This document shows, piece after piece, positions 1 through 7,243 of a stretch of 64,000 nt of DNA (positions within the stretch are counted from its first letter, which is position 1; every line of letters starts with the position of its first letter). Position numbers and translations under genes: made by a program. The notes below the pieces were generated by a model that had not been told where the DNA came from, did no database searches, and saw only the letters and a program-made list of their open reading frames with translations. This stretch comes from CAWICD01 sp052267165 (GTDB lineage Bacteria > Vulcanimicrobiota > Vulcanimicrobiia > Vulcanimicrobiales > Vulcanimicrobiaceae), in NCBI GenBank assembly GCA_052267165.1, contig JBKQHO010000019.1, positions 93,157-157,156 on the forward strand. Reading direction: 5' to 3'.

Positions 1-1
1 G

Positions 2-562
2 TCGACCGGCACGATGGGGATCGAGCTCGCGCGCGAGGCGCGCGAGCGCGGAGCGGAGGTCGAGCTCGTGCTCGGGCCGACGCTGCTCGACGCACCGGCC
101 GGGGTCCGGGTGATGCGGGTGACCTCCGCTCAGGAGATGTATGACGCGGTGCTGGCTCGCGCCGCGGCCGACGTCACCATCGCGAGCGCCGCGGTCGCCG
201 ATTGGCGGCCGCTCGAGACGCACGCGCAGAAAGTGAAGAAGGAGGCCGGTTCGAATACGCTCGAGCTGACGCGGACGCCGGACATCCTGGCGGCGCTCGG
301 CGAACGCAAGAACGGAACGTTTCTGGTCGGCTTCGCGGCCGAGACCGAGAACCTCGAAGCGCACGCGCGCGATAAGCTGTGCGCCAAGCATCTCGACGCG
401 ATCGCGGTCAACGACGTCTCCACGGGCGGTTTCGGAACCGGCGAGAGCGAGCTCGTCGTGCTCTGGGGCGCCGCCGGCCGCGAAGCGCTGGGCCGCGCGC
501 CGAAAAAGGAGCTCGCGCGGCGCTTGTGGGACGCGCTGCTGCGCCTGCGCGCGCAGGCCTGA
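2..562 (+). CDS. coaBC: Phosphopantothenate-cysteine ligase domain of CoaBC, 3' part only
   Basis: The gene runs in from the left edge, so only the C-terminal CoaB (ligase) part is visible. It joins cysteine to 4'-phosphopantothenate using CTP in coenzyme A synthesis. The visible frame opens with STGTMGIELA, the equivalent of the SGKMG signature of CoaB. A KVKKE segment (family KIKK motif) follows, then VGFAAET and AVNDVS, all typical of this domain. The stop lies 5 nt before the coaX start, so two CoA-pathway steps sit in one transcript. The CoaC decarboxylase half is outside the window, so bifunctionality is inferred from the usual bacterial arrangement. Confidence 0.88.
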   Translation, partial: STGTMGIELAREARERGAEVELVLGPTLLDAPAGVRVMRVTSAQEMYDAVLARAAADVTIASAAVADWRPLETHAQKVKKEAGSNTLELTRTPDILAALGERKNGTFLVGFAAETENLEAHARDKLCAKHLDAIAVNDVSTGGFGTGESELVVLWGAAGREALGRAPKKELARRLWDALLRLRAQA

Positions 563-567
563 GGCCC

Positions 568-1395
568 GTGTTCCTCGGCGTCGACGTCGGCAACAGCGAA
601 ACGAAGCTCGGGTTCTTCGATCTCGGCCCCGACGGCGGCTACGTCCTGCGCAAGACGTGGCGCGTGACGACCGACCGGCGCCGCACCGCCGACGAGTTCG
701 GCGTCGTCTTCGCGACCCTGCTGGCCCGTGCGGAGATCGAGCTCGAAACGGTCGGGGCGATCGGCATCTCGAGCGTCGTTCCGCAGAGCGATCGGGCTCT
801 GGCGGAGGCCTGCCGGGAGTATTTCGGTTGCGAGCCGGCCTTCTTCAGCGCCGCGAAGCAGTCGCTGATGGAGGTCACGATCGAGCGTCCCAAAGAGCTC
901 GGCAGCGATTTGCTGCTGGGCGCGGTCGCCGCCAAACGCCGCTACGGGACGCCCCTGATCGTCGTCGGCTTCGGCACCGCAACGACCTACGGCGCGGTCT
1001 CGCGCGAGGGCGAGTACATCGGGACCGCGATCGCCCCGGGCCTCCAGATCTCGATCGACGCCCTCGTCGCGCGGACCGCGAAGCTGCCCCAAGTCGCGCT
1101 CGAAGCCCCCAACGGCCCCATCGGACGCGACACCGTCTCATCGATGCAAGCCGGAATCATCTTCGGATTCGTGGGGCAGACGGAAGGTATCGTGGCCCGT
1201 ATGCGCCACGCCATCGGCGAGGACGCGGGCGTCGTCGCGACCGGCGGACTGGCCGAGATCATCGCGCGGCACACGGGGGCAATCGACGCCGTCGAGCCCG
1301 ATCTCGTGCTCCTCGGACTGTGCGATGCGCACGTTTTCACGACTAAAGTCGCACCGAATGCGCCGTCAGTTCAGTCCTTACATAAGAATAGTTGA
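568..1395 (+). CDS. coaX: Type III pantothenate kinase
   Basis: This kinase phosphorylates pantothenate, the first step of coenzyme A synthesis, and belongs to the ASKHA fold. The start is GTG at 568, 5 nt after the coaBC stop, which gives 275 residues beginning VFLGVDVGNSETK with the DxGN phosphate loop. SSVVP, the GTATT loop, a PGLQIS segment and AKLP match the family throughout. Two departures are visible. The GADR-like motif reads GSDL, so the catalytic Asp is kept and the Arg lost. The Asp of DxGTATT, which binds the monovalent cation in known structures, is Gly (GFGTATT). Family identity is secure; activity or cation dependence may differ. Confidence 0.9.
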   Translation: MFLGVDVGNSETKLGFFDLGPDGGYVLRKTWRVTTDRRRTADEFGVVFATLLARAEIELETVGAIGISSVVPQSDRALAEACREYFGCEPAFFSAAKQSLMEVTIERPKELGSDLLLGAVAAKRRYGTPLIVVGFGTATTYGAVSREGEYIGTAIAPGLQISIDALVARTAKLPQVALEAPNGPIGRDTVSSMQAGIIFGFVGQTEGIVARMRHAIGEDAGVVATGGLAEIIARHTGAIDAVEPDLVLLGLCDAHVFTTKVAPNAPSVQSLHKNS

Positions 1396-1614
1396 GGAGC
1401 GTTCCAGTTAGGGTCGCCTAATTTTCGGACATTCTTCAAGGGAGAGCAAGGGCTTTTTGGCCGCTTGCCTGAAGCGGCTCGTCGTGAGCATCTCTCTCTG
1501 CGTGGGCGCAGGGCCCGCGAGGGCTCGGTGACGAGGCGGATTTACGTGCTTATAACTCTCCCAGGAGCGTGCGACATCTTAAGAATGGTGCGCTCCGCAT
1601 CAAGAGGGCTCAAA
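1396..1614 (+). promoter_or_regulatory. Leader/promoter region of the SLH porin
   Basis: This 219-nt gap holds no convincing gene. A perfect 7-bp hairpin lies at 1460-1478 (GCCGCTT, 5-nt loop, AAGCGGC) with no U-run after it, so it is not an obvious terminator. A -10-like TATAAC occurs at 1551-1556 without a good -35. A purine-rich AGAGGG lies about 10 nt before the GTG at 1615 and supports that start. A long structured leader would fit post-transcriptional control of an abundant outer-membrane protein, but that is inference. Confidence 0.35.
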
Positions 1615-3195
1615 GTGAACCGAAAACTCACATTAGCGGCGGGCTCGTTAGCATCACTGCTAGCGTTCACGGCGCTACCCGCACTTGCGGATAATCCGTT
1701 CGCGGACGTGCCGGCGAATAGCTGGGCGTATGACGCGATCAACCAACTCGCGGCCGACGGGATCATCGAAGGCTATCCGGATAAGACCTTCAAGGGCAAT
1801 CGCCCGCTGACGCGTTACGAGGCAGCGGTCCTCACCGAGCGCGCGGTCAAGAAGCTCGAAGCCGAACTGGCCGACGTCAAGACGGCGCAAGACGTCCAGC
1901 AGAAGGACATCGACGCGGTCAAGAAGCTGCTCGACGAATACGGCAACGACATCAAGGGCCTCCAGACCGACGTCGCTCAGCTCAAGGCCGACGACGCGTC
2001 GACCAAGGCGATCCTGGCGCGCCAGCAGTTCCACCTCTACTACTTCCTGCGCGCCCCGGGCACGCTGAACTACAAGATCCAGGCCTACGCGGCACCGGGC
2101 GTTCCGGTCCCCGCGGGCGTGCTGATCCCCAAGTTCGGCTCGAACCCCGGACAGCAGGGTCAGTGGACCGGCCTCCACACCGGTAGCACCGGTCTCGGAA
2201 CCGGCTATCAGACGCTGCGCATGGTCTTCCGCGGCACCGTGGACGACCACGTGTCGTACGGCATCCGGCTCGAGGACCGCTACTACTTCGTGAACTCGCT
2301 CGGCGAGAGCGCGGTCACCCCAGGCGCCGGAACGTATCCGTCCAACGGGCTTCTGCGCATCAACTACGCCTACGTGAGGTACACCGACAAGCAGAGCGGC
2401 CTCGACCTCACCGGCGGCCGTTACATCCAGGGTGAAGGTCCGGACGATCTGGGCCTCAACTACGCCGACTACTTCAACGGCGCCTTGCTTCACTACAACA
2501 AGGGCGCGCTCGATCTCGCCGTCGGTTACGGCAACAACGACTCGACCCTCAGCAACACCAACGCTACCGTCCCCAGCGTGATCAACAACCAGAACGCGCA
2601 GTATGCGATCATCGGCTCGGCCGCGCTGACCCTGGCGAAGAAGTACAACGTCGGCGTCAGCTACGAGCACGCGAGCGCTTGGCCGGACGAAGTGCTGTGG
2701 AATCCCTTCACGGGCGTCTACACCGGCGCGAACACCCCGATCACGACCGGCAGCGGCTGGCTTCAGGCGACCCTCAATCCGAACCTGAAGGTCGAATTCG
2801 AAGCGCTCCATCGCTTCGGCAAGGACCCCTTCACGCTGACCAATTGGAACGAGCCTGACGCCTACTGGGCACAGGTCAACATCGGTGACTCGATCGGCCA
2901 CAAGGGCAACAACTACGCTGACCTCGGCGCCATCGACACCGGCTTCAACTCGGTCGGGCCGGACACCAACGTCACCGGCACCACGGGTTACCAGCAGTTC
3001 TACCTGGGCAACCCCAACGGAAACCGGGTCTACTACGCCGGGATCCATCACTGGGTCGGCGACAACGCCCGCATCGGACTCGTCTACCAGCACTATGGTC
3101 TCAAGCCCGGAACCGACGAACCCGTCGTCGGTAGCGCGTACATCAGCGGCTTCAGCGCGAACGCTCTCTTCCTCGAGACGTTGCTGAGCTTCTAA
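1615..3195 (+). CDS. SLH-domain outer-membrane porin
   Basis: This is a predicted beta-barrel outer-membrane porin tethered to the cell wall by an SLH domain. From the GTG at 1615 the protein has 526 residues. It starts with a clean signal peptide (Lys/Arg, hydrophobic stretch, LPALA cleavage site). One SLH domain follows at about residues 27-80 (NPFADVP, WAYDAI, GYPDKTF, LTRYEAA), then a Leu-rich coiled coil to about residue 140. The rest is rich in Tyr, Gly and Asn with alternating patterns and ends ETLLSF; the terminal Phe is the outer-membrane assembly signal. This layout is shared with cyanobacterial and Deinococcus-type SLH porins. The frame is open upstream to 1465, but that stretch does not look coding. 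A homologous tail remains downstream at 4147-4338. Confidence 0.88.
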   Translation: MNRKLTLAAGSLASLLAFTALPALADNPFADVPANSWAYDAINQLAADGIIEGYPDKTFKGNRPLTRYEAAVLTERAVKKLEAELADVKTAQDVQQKDIDAVKKLLDEYGNDIKGLQTDVAQLKADDASTKAILARQQFHLYYFLRAPGTLNYKIQAYAAPGVPVPAGVLIPKFGSNPGQQGQWTGLHTGSTGLGTGYQTLRMVFRGTVDDHVSYGIRLEDRYYFVNSLGESAVTPGAGTYPSNGLLRINYAYVRYTDKQSGLDLTGGRYIQGEGPDDLGLNYADYFNGALLHYNKGALDLAVGYGNNDSTLSNTNATVPSVINNQNAQYAIIGSAALTLAKKYNVGVSYEHASAWPDEVLWNPFTGVYTGANTPITTGSGWLQATLNPNLKVEFEALHRFGKDPFTLTNWNEPDAYWAQVNIGDSIGHKGNNYADLGAIDTGFNSVGPDTNVTGTTGYQQFYLGNPNGNRVYYAGIHHWVGDNARIGLVYQHYGLKPGTDEPVVGSAYISGFSANALFLETLLSF

Positions 3196-3222
3196 CCCCA
3201 ACCTCGACCTTCGCAGGTCAAC

Positions 3223-3262
3223 AGACGCGTCCGGCCGCTTGGCCGGGCGCGTCTGCGTTTTT
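3223..3262 (+). terminator. Intrinsic terminator of the porin gene
   Basis: A 14-bp stem (3223-3236 with 3241-3254, one G-U wobble) closes on a GCTT loop. It is followed 3 nt later by TTTTT at 3258-3262. It begins 27 nt after the porin stop, as expected for a strong rho-independent terminator. Confidence 0.85.
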
Positions 3263-3339
3263 ACCACCCACGTCCGGCCGCTTGACCGGGCGCGTCTACC
3301 GTGTTTACCAAGCCGCGTCCGGCCGCTTGGCCGGGCGCG
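3223..3339 (+). repeat. Three tandem copies of a terminator-like hairpin
   Basis: The unit CGTCCGGCC-GCTT-GGCCGGGCG occurs three times at a 43-48 nt pitch: 3223-3254, 3271-3293 (one mismatch in the stem) and 3314-3339. Only the first copy has a U-run. A related hairpin follows the second porin remnant (4364-4389), so this unit seems to belong to the 3' ends of this porin family and to have been multiplied here. Confidence 0.75.
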
Positions 3340-3531
3340 TCCGCAGCTCGCCCGAGGTGCTGCGCAATGTGCCCGCTTTCATGGAATCGGCGGCAAGTTG
3401 GGGCCGCCGACAGGGTCCCAGCACTTGCTCGAAGTGCTATTTATCCGATTGAGCCCTTTCACTTTAACCCGGCAATAGAACGTGTCGGCCGTTCGATCAC
3501 TTAGGCTATTGAATGTTTTGTCGGCGGCAAT

Positions 3532-4105
3532 ATGGTGAGCGGTGCCTCGCTCCATCAGAAGAAGCGTCGCTTCGCGCTGCTTTCGGAACGCCGCGCTCGC
3601 TTGCAAGCTGATAGCGAAGCCAAGCGTGTCCGCATTGCCTTCGGATCGCGTAAACTCTTTCGCGCGCAATACGCGCTAGCCGAGAACGGCTTCGCCGATC
3701 ACTCGGCCTGGAAAGCCGGGTGGGATCAGGCTCGAAGCGCGCAGTTCTTCGTGCTCGGGTCGAAGGACGAGACGGCAGGCTGTCAAGGCTGCGTCATGCG
3801 TCACCTCGAGGGCGACCCATTTCGGCTTCGCTTGCGTTTGCCGAACGTTGCTGCGCGCAGGCTCGGTTAGCGGAGTTTGGTGCGCGCTATTGCCGTATGC
3901 TCTCATCTTTTGCGTATCGTCGATTTGCTCGGACGCTTATCGCACGGGCGACCGATGCGGGGGTCGCGGTGGCTTTTGTAAACCCTGCGTACTCCTCGAT
4001 GGTCGGCAAAGTGAAGTTCGCGCAACGCTATGGCATTTCGGGGCACGTAGCCGCTGCGCTCGAGCTCGCACGTCGTGCGCAAAAATTTTCGGAAGCGGCC
4101 CGGAC
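3532..4105 (+). pseudogene. tnpB: Degenerate IS200/IS605-family tnpB (OrfB) relic
   Basis: Two pieces of one TnpB-type protein lie in different frames. The first, at 3532-3870, contains FGSRKLFRAQY, NGFADHSAWKAGW, ARSAQFFVLGSKDE and a CxxC-like CQGC, a block typical of the N-terminal half of one TnpB/OrfB group. The second, from about 3897, contains AYRRFARTLIARA, VNPAYSSMVGKVKFAQRYG and HVAAALELARRAQKFSE, the conserved RuvC-region block of the C-terminal half (family NPAYTS...KYARRYGLSVH.AAALVIARR). The middle is missing and the end is cut off. No tnpA and no clear element ends were found. It cannot encode a working RNA-guided nuclease or transposition accessory protein. Confidence 0.75.
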
Positions 4106-4146
4106 GCCGCGCCCACTTCACCCTTGGTGTATCTGCACCGTCTGCC

Positions 4147-4338
4147 TCGACGATCCCAACGGTAACCGCGTGTAACTATGCCGGCCTCCATCACTGGATT
4201 GGGGACGCCGCGCGCATCGGCCTGGTCTACCAGCACTTCGGCCAGCAGCCTGGGACGGACCAGCCGATCGCGGGGACGGCGTACGTCAGCGGCTACAGCG
4301 CCAACGGCCTGGAGCTCGAGACCCTCCTCAGCTTCTAG
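4147..4338 (+). pseudogene. 3' remnant of a second SLH porin gene
   Basis: The last about 63 codons closely match the end of the intact porin upstream: DPNGNRV, then YAGLHHWIGDAARIGLVYQH, then LETLLSF. After the GTG codon of DPNGNRV the DNA reads GTGTAACTATGCC where the intact copy predicts GTNTACTAYGCC. One extra A near 4174 breaks the frame. Everything upstream of this tail has been replaced by the tnpB relic. It is a decayed tandem duplicate of the porin, probably destroyed by the insertion and later deletion. Confidence 0.8.
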
Positions 4339-4363
4339 GCGACCTCGAACCACGCAAAGCGGG

Positions 4364-4389
4364 CGCGTCCGGCCCTTCCGCGGGGCGCG
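4364..4389 (+). terminator. Hairpin downstream of the porin remnant
   Basis: CGCGTCC (4364-4370) pairs with GGGCGCG (4383-4389) around a 12-nt loop, with no U-run. Its sequence resembles the hairpins at 3223-3339, so it is probably the former terminator of the second porin. Confidence 0.4.
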
Positions 4390-4449
4390 TCCGCGCGGTC
4401 GGGCGCCGGCGCAGCGAAGTTTCCGCTCGCACGGCGAGCCGAAATTGGG

Positions 4450-4455
4450 TATAAT
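4450..4455 (+). promoter_or_regulatory. Consensus -10 box of dusB
   Basis: A perfect TATAAT ends 9 nt before the GTG of dusB, and no clear -35 is present. The predicted transcript start (about 4462) would leave only about 3 nt of leader. A GGGGG lies between the -10 and the start codon. Confidence 0.6.
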
Positions 4456-4464
4456 CCGGGGGTT

Positions 4465-5472
4465 GTGACCCGTGCCGTCGCCCCGCTCCGTATCGGAGAG
4501 CTCGAGATCTGGCCGCCGATCGTGCTGGCGCCCATGTCGGGCGTCACGAACCGCACGTTGCGCGCGCTCTACAAGCCCTTCGGCTTCGGGCTGACCGTGA
4601 CCGAGTTCGTCTCGTCGAACGCGTTGCAATACGGCTTGCGCCGGACGATGGAGATGATCGACCAGCACGGCGTCGAGAAGCCGGTCTCGACGCAGCTGTG
4701 GGGCAGCGATCCCGAGCTGATGGGTTATGCCGCGCGGCTGGTCCGCGAATGCGGTGCCGACGTCGTCGACATCAACTTCGGCTGCCCGGCCCCCAAGGTC
4801 ACGAAGACGGATGGAGGAAGCGCTTGCTTGCGTGACGTCGCGCGCTGCGACGCGATCATGCGCGCGGTCGTGGCCGCGGTCGACTGCCCCGTTTCGGTCA
4901 AGATGCGGTTGGGCTGGAGCGAGAACGCGCTCGTCTACCGCGAGGTCGCGCAGCGAGCCGAAGCGGCCGGCATCAAAGCGCTGACGCTGCACGCGCGGAC
5001 CGCCAAGCAATTCTACAAGGGCAGCGCCGACTGGACGCACATCGCAGCCCTCAAGGCCGCGGTCGGCATTCCGGTAATCGGCAACGGCGATCTCGCCGAC
5101 CCGCACGACGCTCTGCGCAAGATGCGCGAGAGCGGCGTCGACGGCGTCATGCTCGGGCGCGCGGTGCTGGGTAATCCTTGGCTCGTCGGCGCGCTGCGCG
5201 ACCTGCTCGAAGGCCGCGAGCCGCAGCCGCTGCCCGGCGCGGCGGAGCGGCTGCGCTTCGCGGTGCGGCACTATCGCGTAATGGTCGACGAGTGGGGCGA
5301 GGAACGCGCGGTGCCGCAGATGCGCAAGCACTTAGGCTATTACCTCAAGGGTTTTCCGGGCGCGAGCGAACTGCGCGAGCGGCTGATGCGGACCGCGACG
5401 GCCGCCGAAACGCTGGCGATCGTCGAAGCGACGATCGCGCGGCTGGCCGCGACGCGAACGGCCGCGGCGTGA
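4465..5472 (+). CDS. dusB: tRNA-dihydrouridine synthase (DusB-like)
   Basis: This FMN enzyme reduces uridines in tRNA to dihydrouridine with NADPH. It has 335 residues from a GTG start. Visible motifs run in order: LAPMSGVTN (FMN site), DINFGCPAPKVTK with the catalytic Cys at about 107, VKMRLGW, LHARTAKQFY, GNGDL and VMLGRAVLGNPWL (phosphate binding). All match the DusB/NifR3 group, and the length is normal. The next gene starts inside the stop codon (GTGA), so the two are probably co-translated. Confidence 0.93.
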   Translation: MTRAVAPLRIGELEIWPPIVLAPMSGVTNRTLRALYKPFGFGLTVTEFVSSNALQYGLRRTMEMIDQHGVEKPVSTQLWGSDPELMGYAARLVRECGADVVDINFGCPAPKVTKTDGGSACLRDVARCDAIMRAVVAAVDCPVSVKMRLGWSENALVYREVAQRAEAAGIKALTLHARTAKQFYKGSADWTHIAALKAAVGIPVIGNGDLADPHDALRKMRESGVDGVMLGRAVLGNPWLVGALRDLLEGREPQPLPGAAERLRFAVRHYRVMVDEWGEERAVPQMRKHLGYYLKGFPGASELRERLMRTATAAETLAIVEATIARLAATRTAAA

Positions 5473-6764
5473 GCGTGACGCGCGGTTCGAACCCCGAGGC
5501 TGCGGCGCCGCAAAGCCTGTACGACGAGACCTACGAAAACTATCGCAGCTTCATCAATCCGGCCTTGGCGCGGGTGATGAAGCTCTCGGGCTCCGCCGTC
5601 GAGGTTCGCGCGCAAGGCACGACGATTTGGGACCACACCGGCAAGACGTATCTCGACTTTGCCGGCGGGTACGGCGTCTTCACGCTGGGTCACTCGCATC
5701 CGCGCGTCGTGGCCGCCGTCAAGGCGCAGCTGGATTTGATGTCGCTCGCGGGCAAGACGATGTTCGATCCGCTCGTCGGGCGGCTGGCGCGCGCGCTGGC
5801 CGAGATAACGCCTGGAGATCTGCGCTATTCGTTCTTCGCGAATAGCGGCGCCGAAGCAGTCGAAGGCGCACTCAAGCTCGCGCGCGCGGCGACGAAGCGC
5901 ACGAAGTTCGTCGCGACGCGCGACGCTTTCCACGGCAAGACCGCCGGCGCGCTCTCGGTCAGCGGGCGGGAGGCGTACCGGCAGCCGTTCGCGCCGCTGC
6001 TGGAGGTCGAGCACGTTCCGTACGGCGACGTGGAGGCGCTCGCGGGTGCGCTCGAAGGCGTCGCCGCGTTCATCGTCGAGCCGGTGCAGGGCGAGGGCGG
6101 CGTCAACGTGCCGCCGCCGGGGTATCTGACCGCGGCCCGCGCGCTGTGCGACCGCGCCGGCGCGTTGCTGATCGCCGACGAGGTTCAAACCGGGCTCGGT
6201 CGCTGCGGCTATCTATTCGCCTGCGAGCGCGACGGCGTCGTGCCCGACGTGATCGCGCTCGCGAAGGGGCTCTCGGGCGGCGTCGTGCCGATCGGAGCCT
6301 ACGTCGCGCGGCCGGCGGCTTGGAATGCGGCCTACAGCAAGGCACCGCTGCTTCACACCTCGACCTTCGGCGGCAACCCGTTGGCCTGCGCGGCGGCGCT
6401 TGCCGGACTCGACGTGCTGCGCTCGGAAGACCTCGTCGCCAAGGCACGAGTGCGCGGGGAACAGCTGCTCGCCGGTGCAGCCGCGATCGCCTCGGAGTAT
6501 CCCAGCGTGATTCGCGACGTGCGCGGCTTGGGATTGCTCGTGGGCGTCGAACTGCGCAACGAGGGCTACGGGGGAACGATCATTCCCGAGATGCTCAAGC
6601 GCGGCGTGACCGCCGCCTGGACGCTCAACGCGCAGCGCGTGATCCGGCTCGAACCCCCGCTGATCGTCAGCGAGGACGAAGTGACCCGCGCCCTCGAAGC
6701 GCTGCGCGCCGGCGCTCACGCCGCCCACGACTCGCTCGGCGTCCTCCCTGAAAGCATGGATTAG
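5469..6764 (+). CDS. Class III PLP aminotransferase (putrescine/ornithine type)
   Basis: This is a pyridoxal-phosphate aminotransferase of fold type I, class III. GTG at 5469 overlaps the dusB stop and gives 431 residues. NSGAEAVEGALKLAR, HGKTAGALS and EPVQGEGGVN are diagnostic. LIADEVQTGLGRCG holds the Asp that contacts the cofactor nitrogen, and ALAKGLSGG holds the Schiff-base Lys. The N-terminal YRSFINPALARVMKLSG resembles the putrescine aminotransferase (PatA) group more than ArgD, which would place it in polyamine catabolism. The substrate cannot be fixed from sequence alone. Confidence 0.88.
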   Translation: MSVTRGSNPEAAAPQSLYDETYENYRSFINPALARVMKLSGSAVEVRAQGTTIWDHTGKTYLDFAGGYGVFTLGHSHPRVVAAVKAQLDLMSLAGKTMFDPLVGRLARALAEITPGDLRYSFFANSGAEAVEGALKLARAATKRTKFVATRDAFHGKTAGALSVSGREAYRQPFAPLLEVEHVPYGDVEALAGALEGVAAFIVEPVQGEGGVNVPPPGYLTAARALCDRAGALLIADEVQTGLGRCGYLFACERDGVVPDVIALAKGLSGGVVPIGAYVARPAAWNAAYSKAPLLHTSTFGGNPLACAAALAGLDVLRSEDLVAKARVRGEQLLAGAAAIASEYPSVIRDVRGLGLLVGVELRNEGYGGTIIPEMLKRGVTAAWTLNAQRVIRLEPPLIVSEDEVTRALEALRAGAHAAHDSLGVLPESMD

Positions 6765-7222
6765 TGCCCTACGTCGAAACCAAGATCGTCATCGATGCTC
6801 CCGCGCGTGAGGTCTACGAGCTTACGAAGCTGCTCGAGCGCTTTCCCGAATACATGCCCGACGTCGAGTCGGTGACGATCTTGGAACGCGGGGGCGACCG
6901 CATGATCTCGCGTTGGAAGACGCTGGTCGAGGAAGCACCGATCGAATGGACGGAGGAGGATCGTTTCGACGATGCCGCGCTGCGCGTCGACTACAAGCTG
7001 ATCGAAGGCGATCTCGACACGTTCGAAGGGAGCTGGACCTTCGAGAGCGTCGGCGGCTGCACCAGCGTCACGCTCGGCGTCGAGTACGACTTCGGCGTGC
7101 CGACGCTGGCGGAACTGATCGGTCCGACGCTGCAGCGTAAAGTTCGCGAGAACAGCGAGATGATGTTGGCCGCGCTCAAGCGCGAAGCGGAGAGCCACCG
7201 GCGCGGCGCAGCCGCGTCCTAG
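6764..7222 (+). CDS. SRPBCC (START/cyclase-dehydrase-like) family protein
   Basis: This is a 152-residue single-domain protein with a GTG start in a TAGTG overlap with the aminotransferase. YVETKIVIDAPAREVYEL, then FPEYMPDVESV, and a C-terminal amphipathic helix after FGVPTLAELIGP are the pattern of the polyketide cyclase/dehydrase and coenzyme Q-binding START-like fold, including RatA/COQ10 relatives. These proteins bind hydrophobic ligands in a helix-grip pocket. No catalytic residues are recognisable and the ligand is unknown. Confidence 0.75.
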   Translation: MPYVETKIVIDAPAREVYELTKLLERFPEYMPDVESVTILERGGDRMISRWKTLVEEAPIEWTEEDRFDDAALRVDYKLIEGDLDTFEGSWTFESVGGCTSVTLGVEYDFGVPTLAELIGPTLQRKVRENSEMMLAALKREAESHRRGAAAS

Positions 7223-7243
7223 CCTTGCGGTTTGCCGTTCCGT

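Noticed and set aside
1460..1478. Hairpin considered as terminator of coaX
   Set aside because: No U-run follows the stem; the T-run lies before it, so it is not an intrinsic terminator on either strand.
3223..3339. Tandem hairpins considered as a CRISPR array
   Set aside because: Only three palindromic units, spacers of about 17-20 nt that share sequence, no cas genes, and a terminator role explains them better.
3239..3478. Short ORFs across the hairpin repeats
   Set aside because: Their repeated RVRPLDRARLP-type peptides arise only from reading the tandem terminator repeats.
5484..5498. GGTTCGAACCC-like sequence resembling a tRNA T-arm
   Set aside because: It lies inside the aminotransferase coding region with no acceptor stem or anticodon arm around it. 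No tRNA gene was found in the window.
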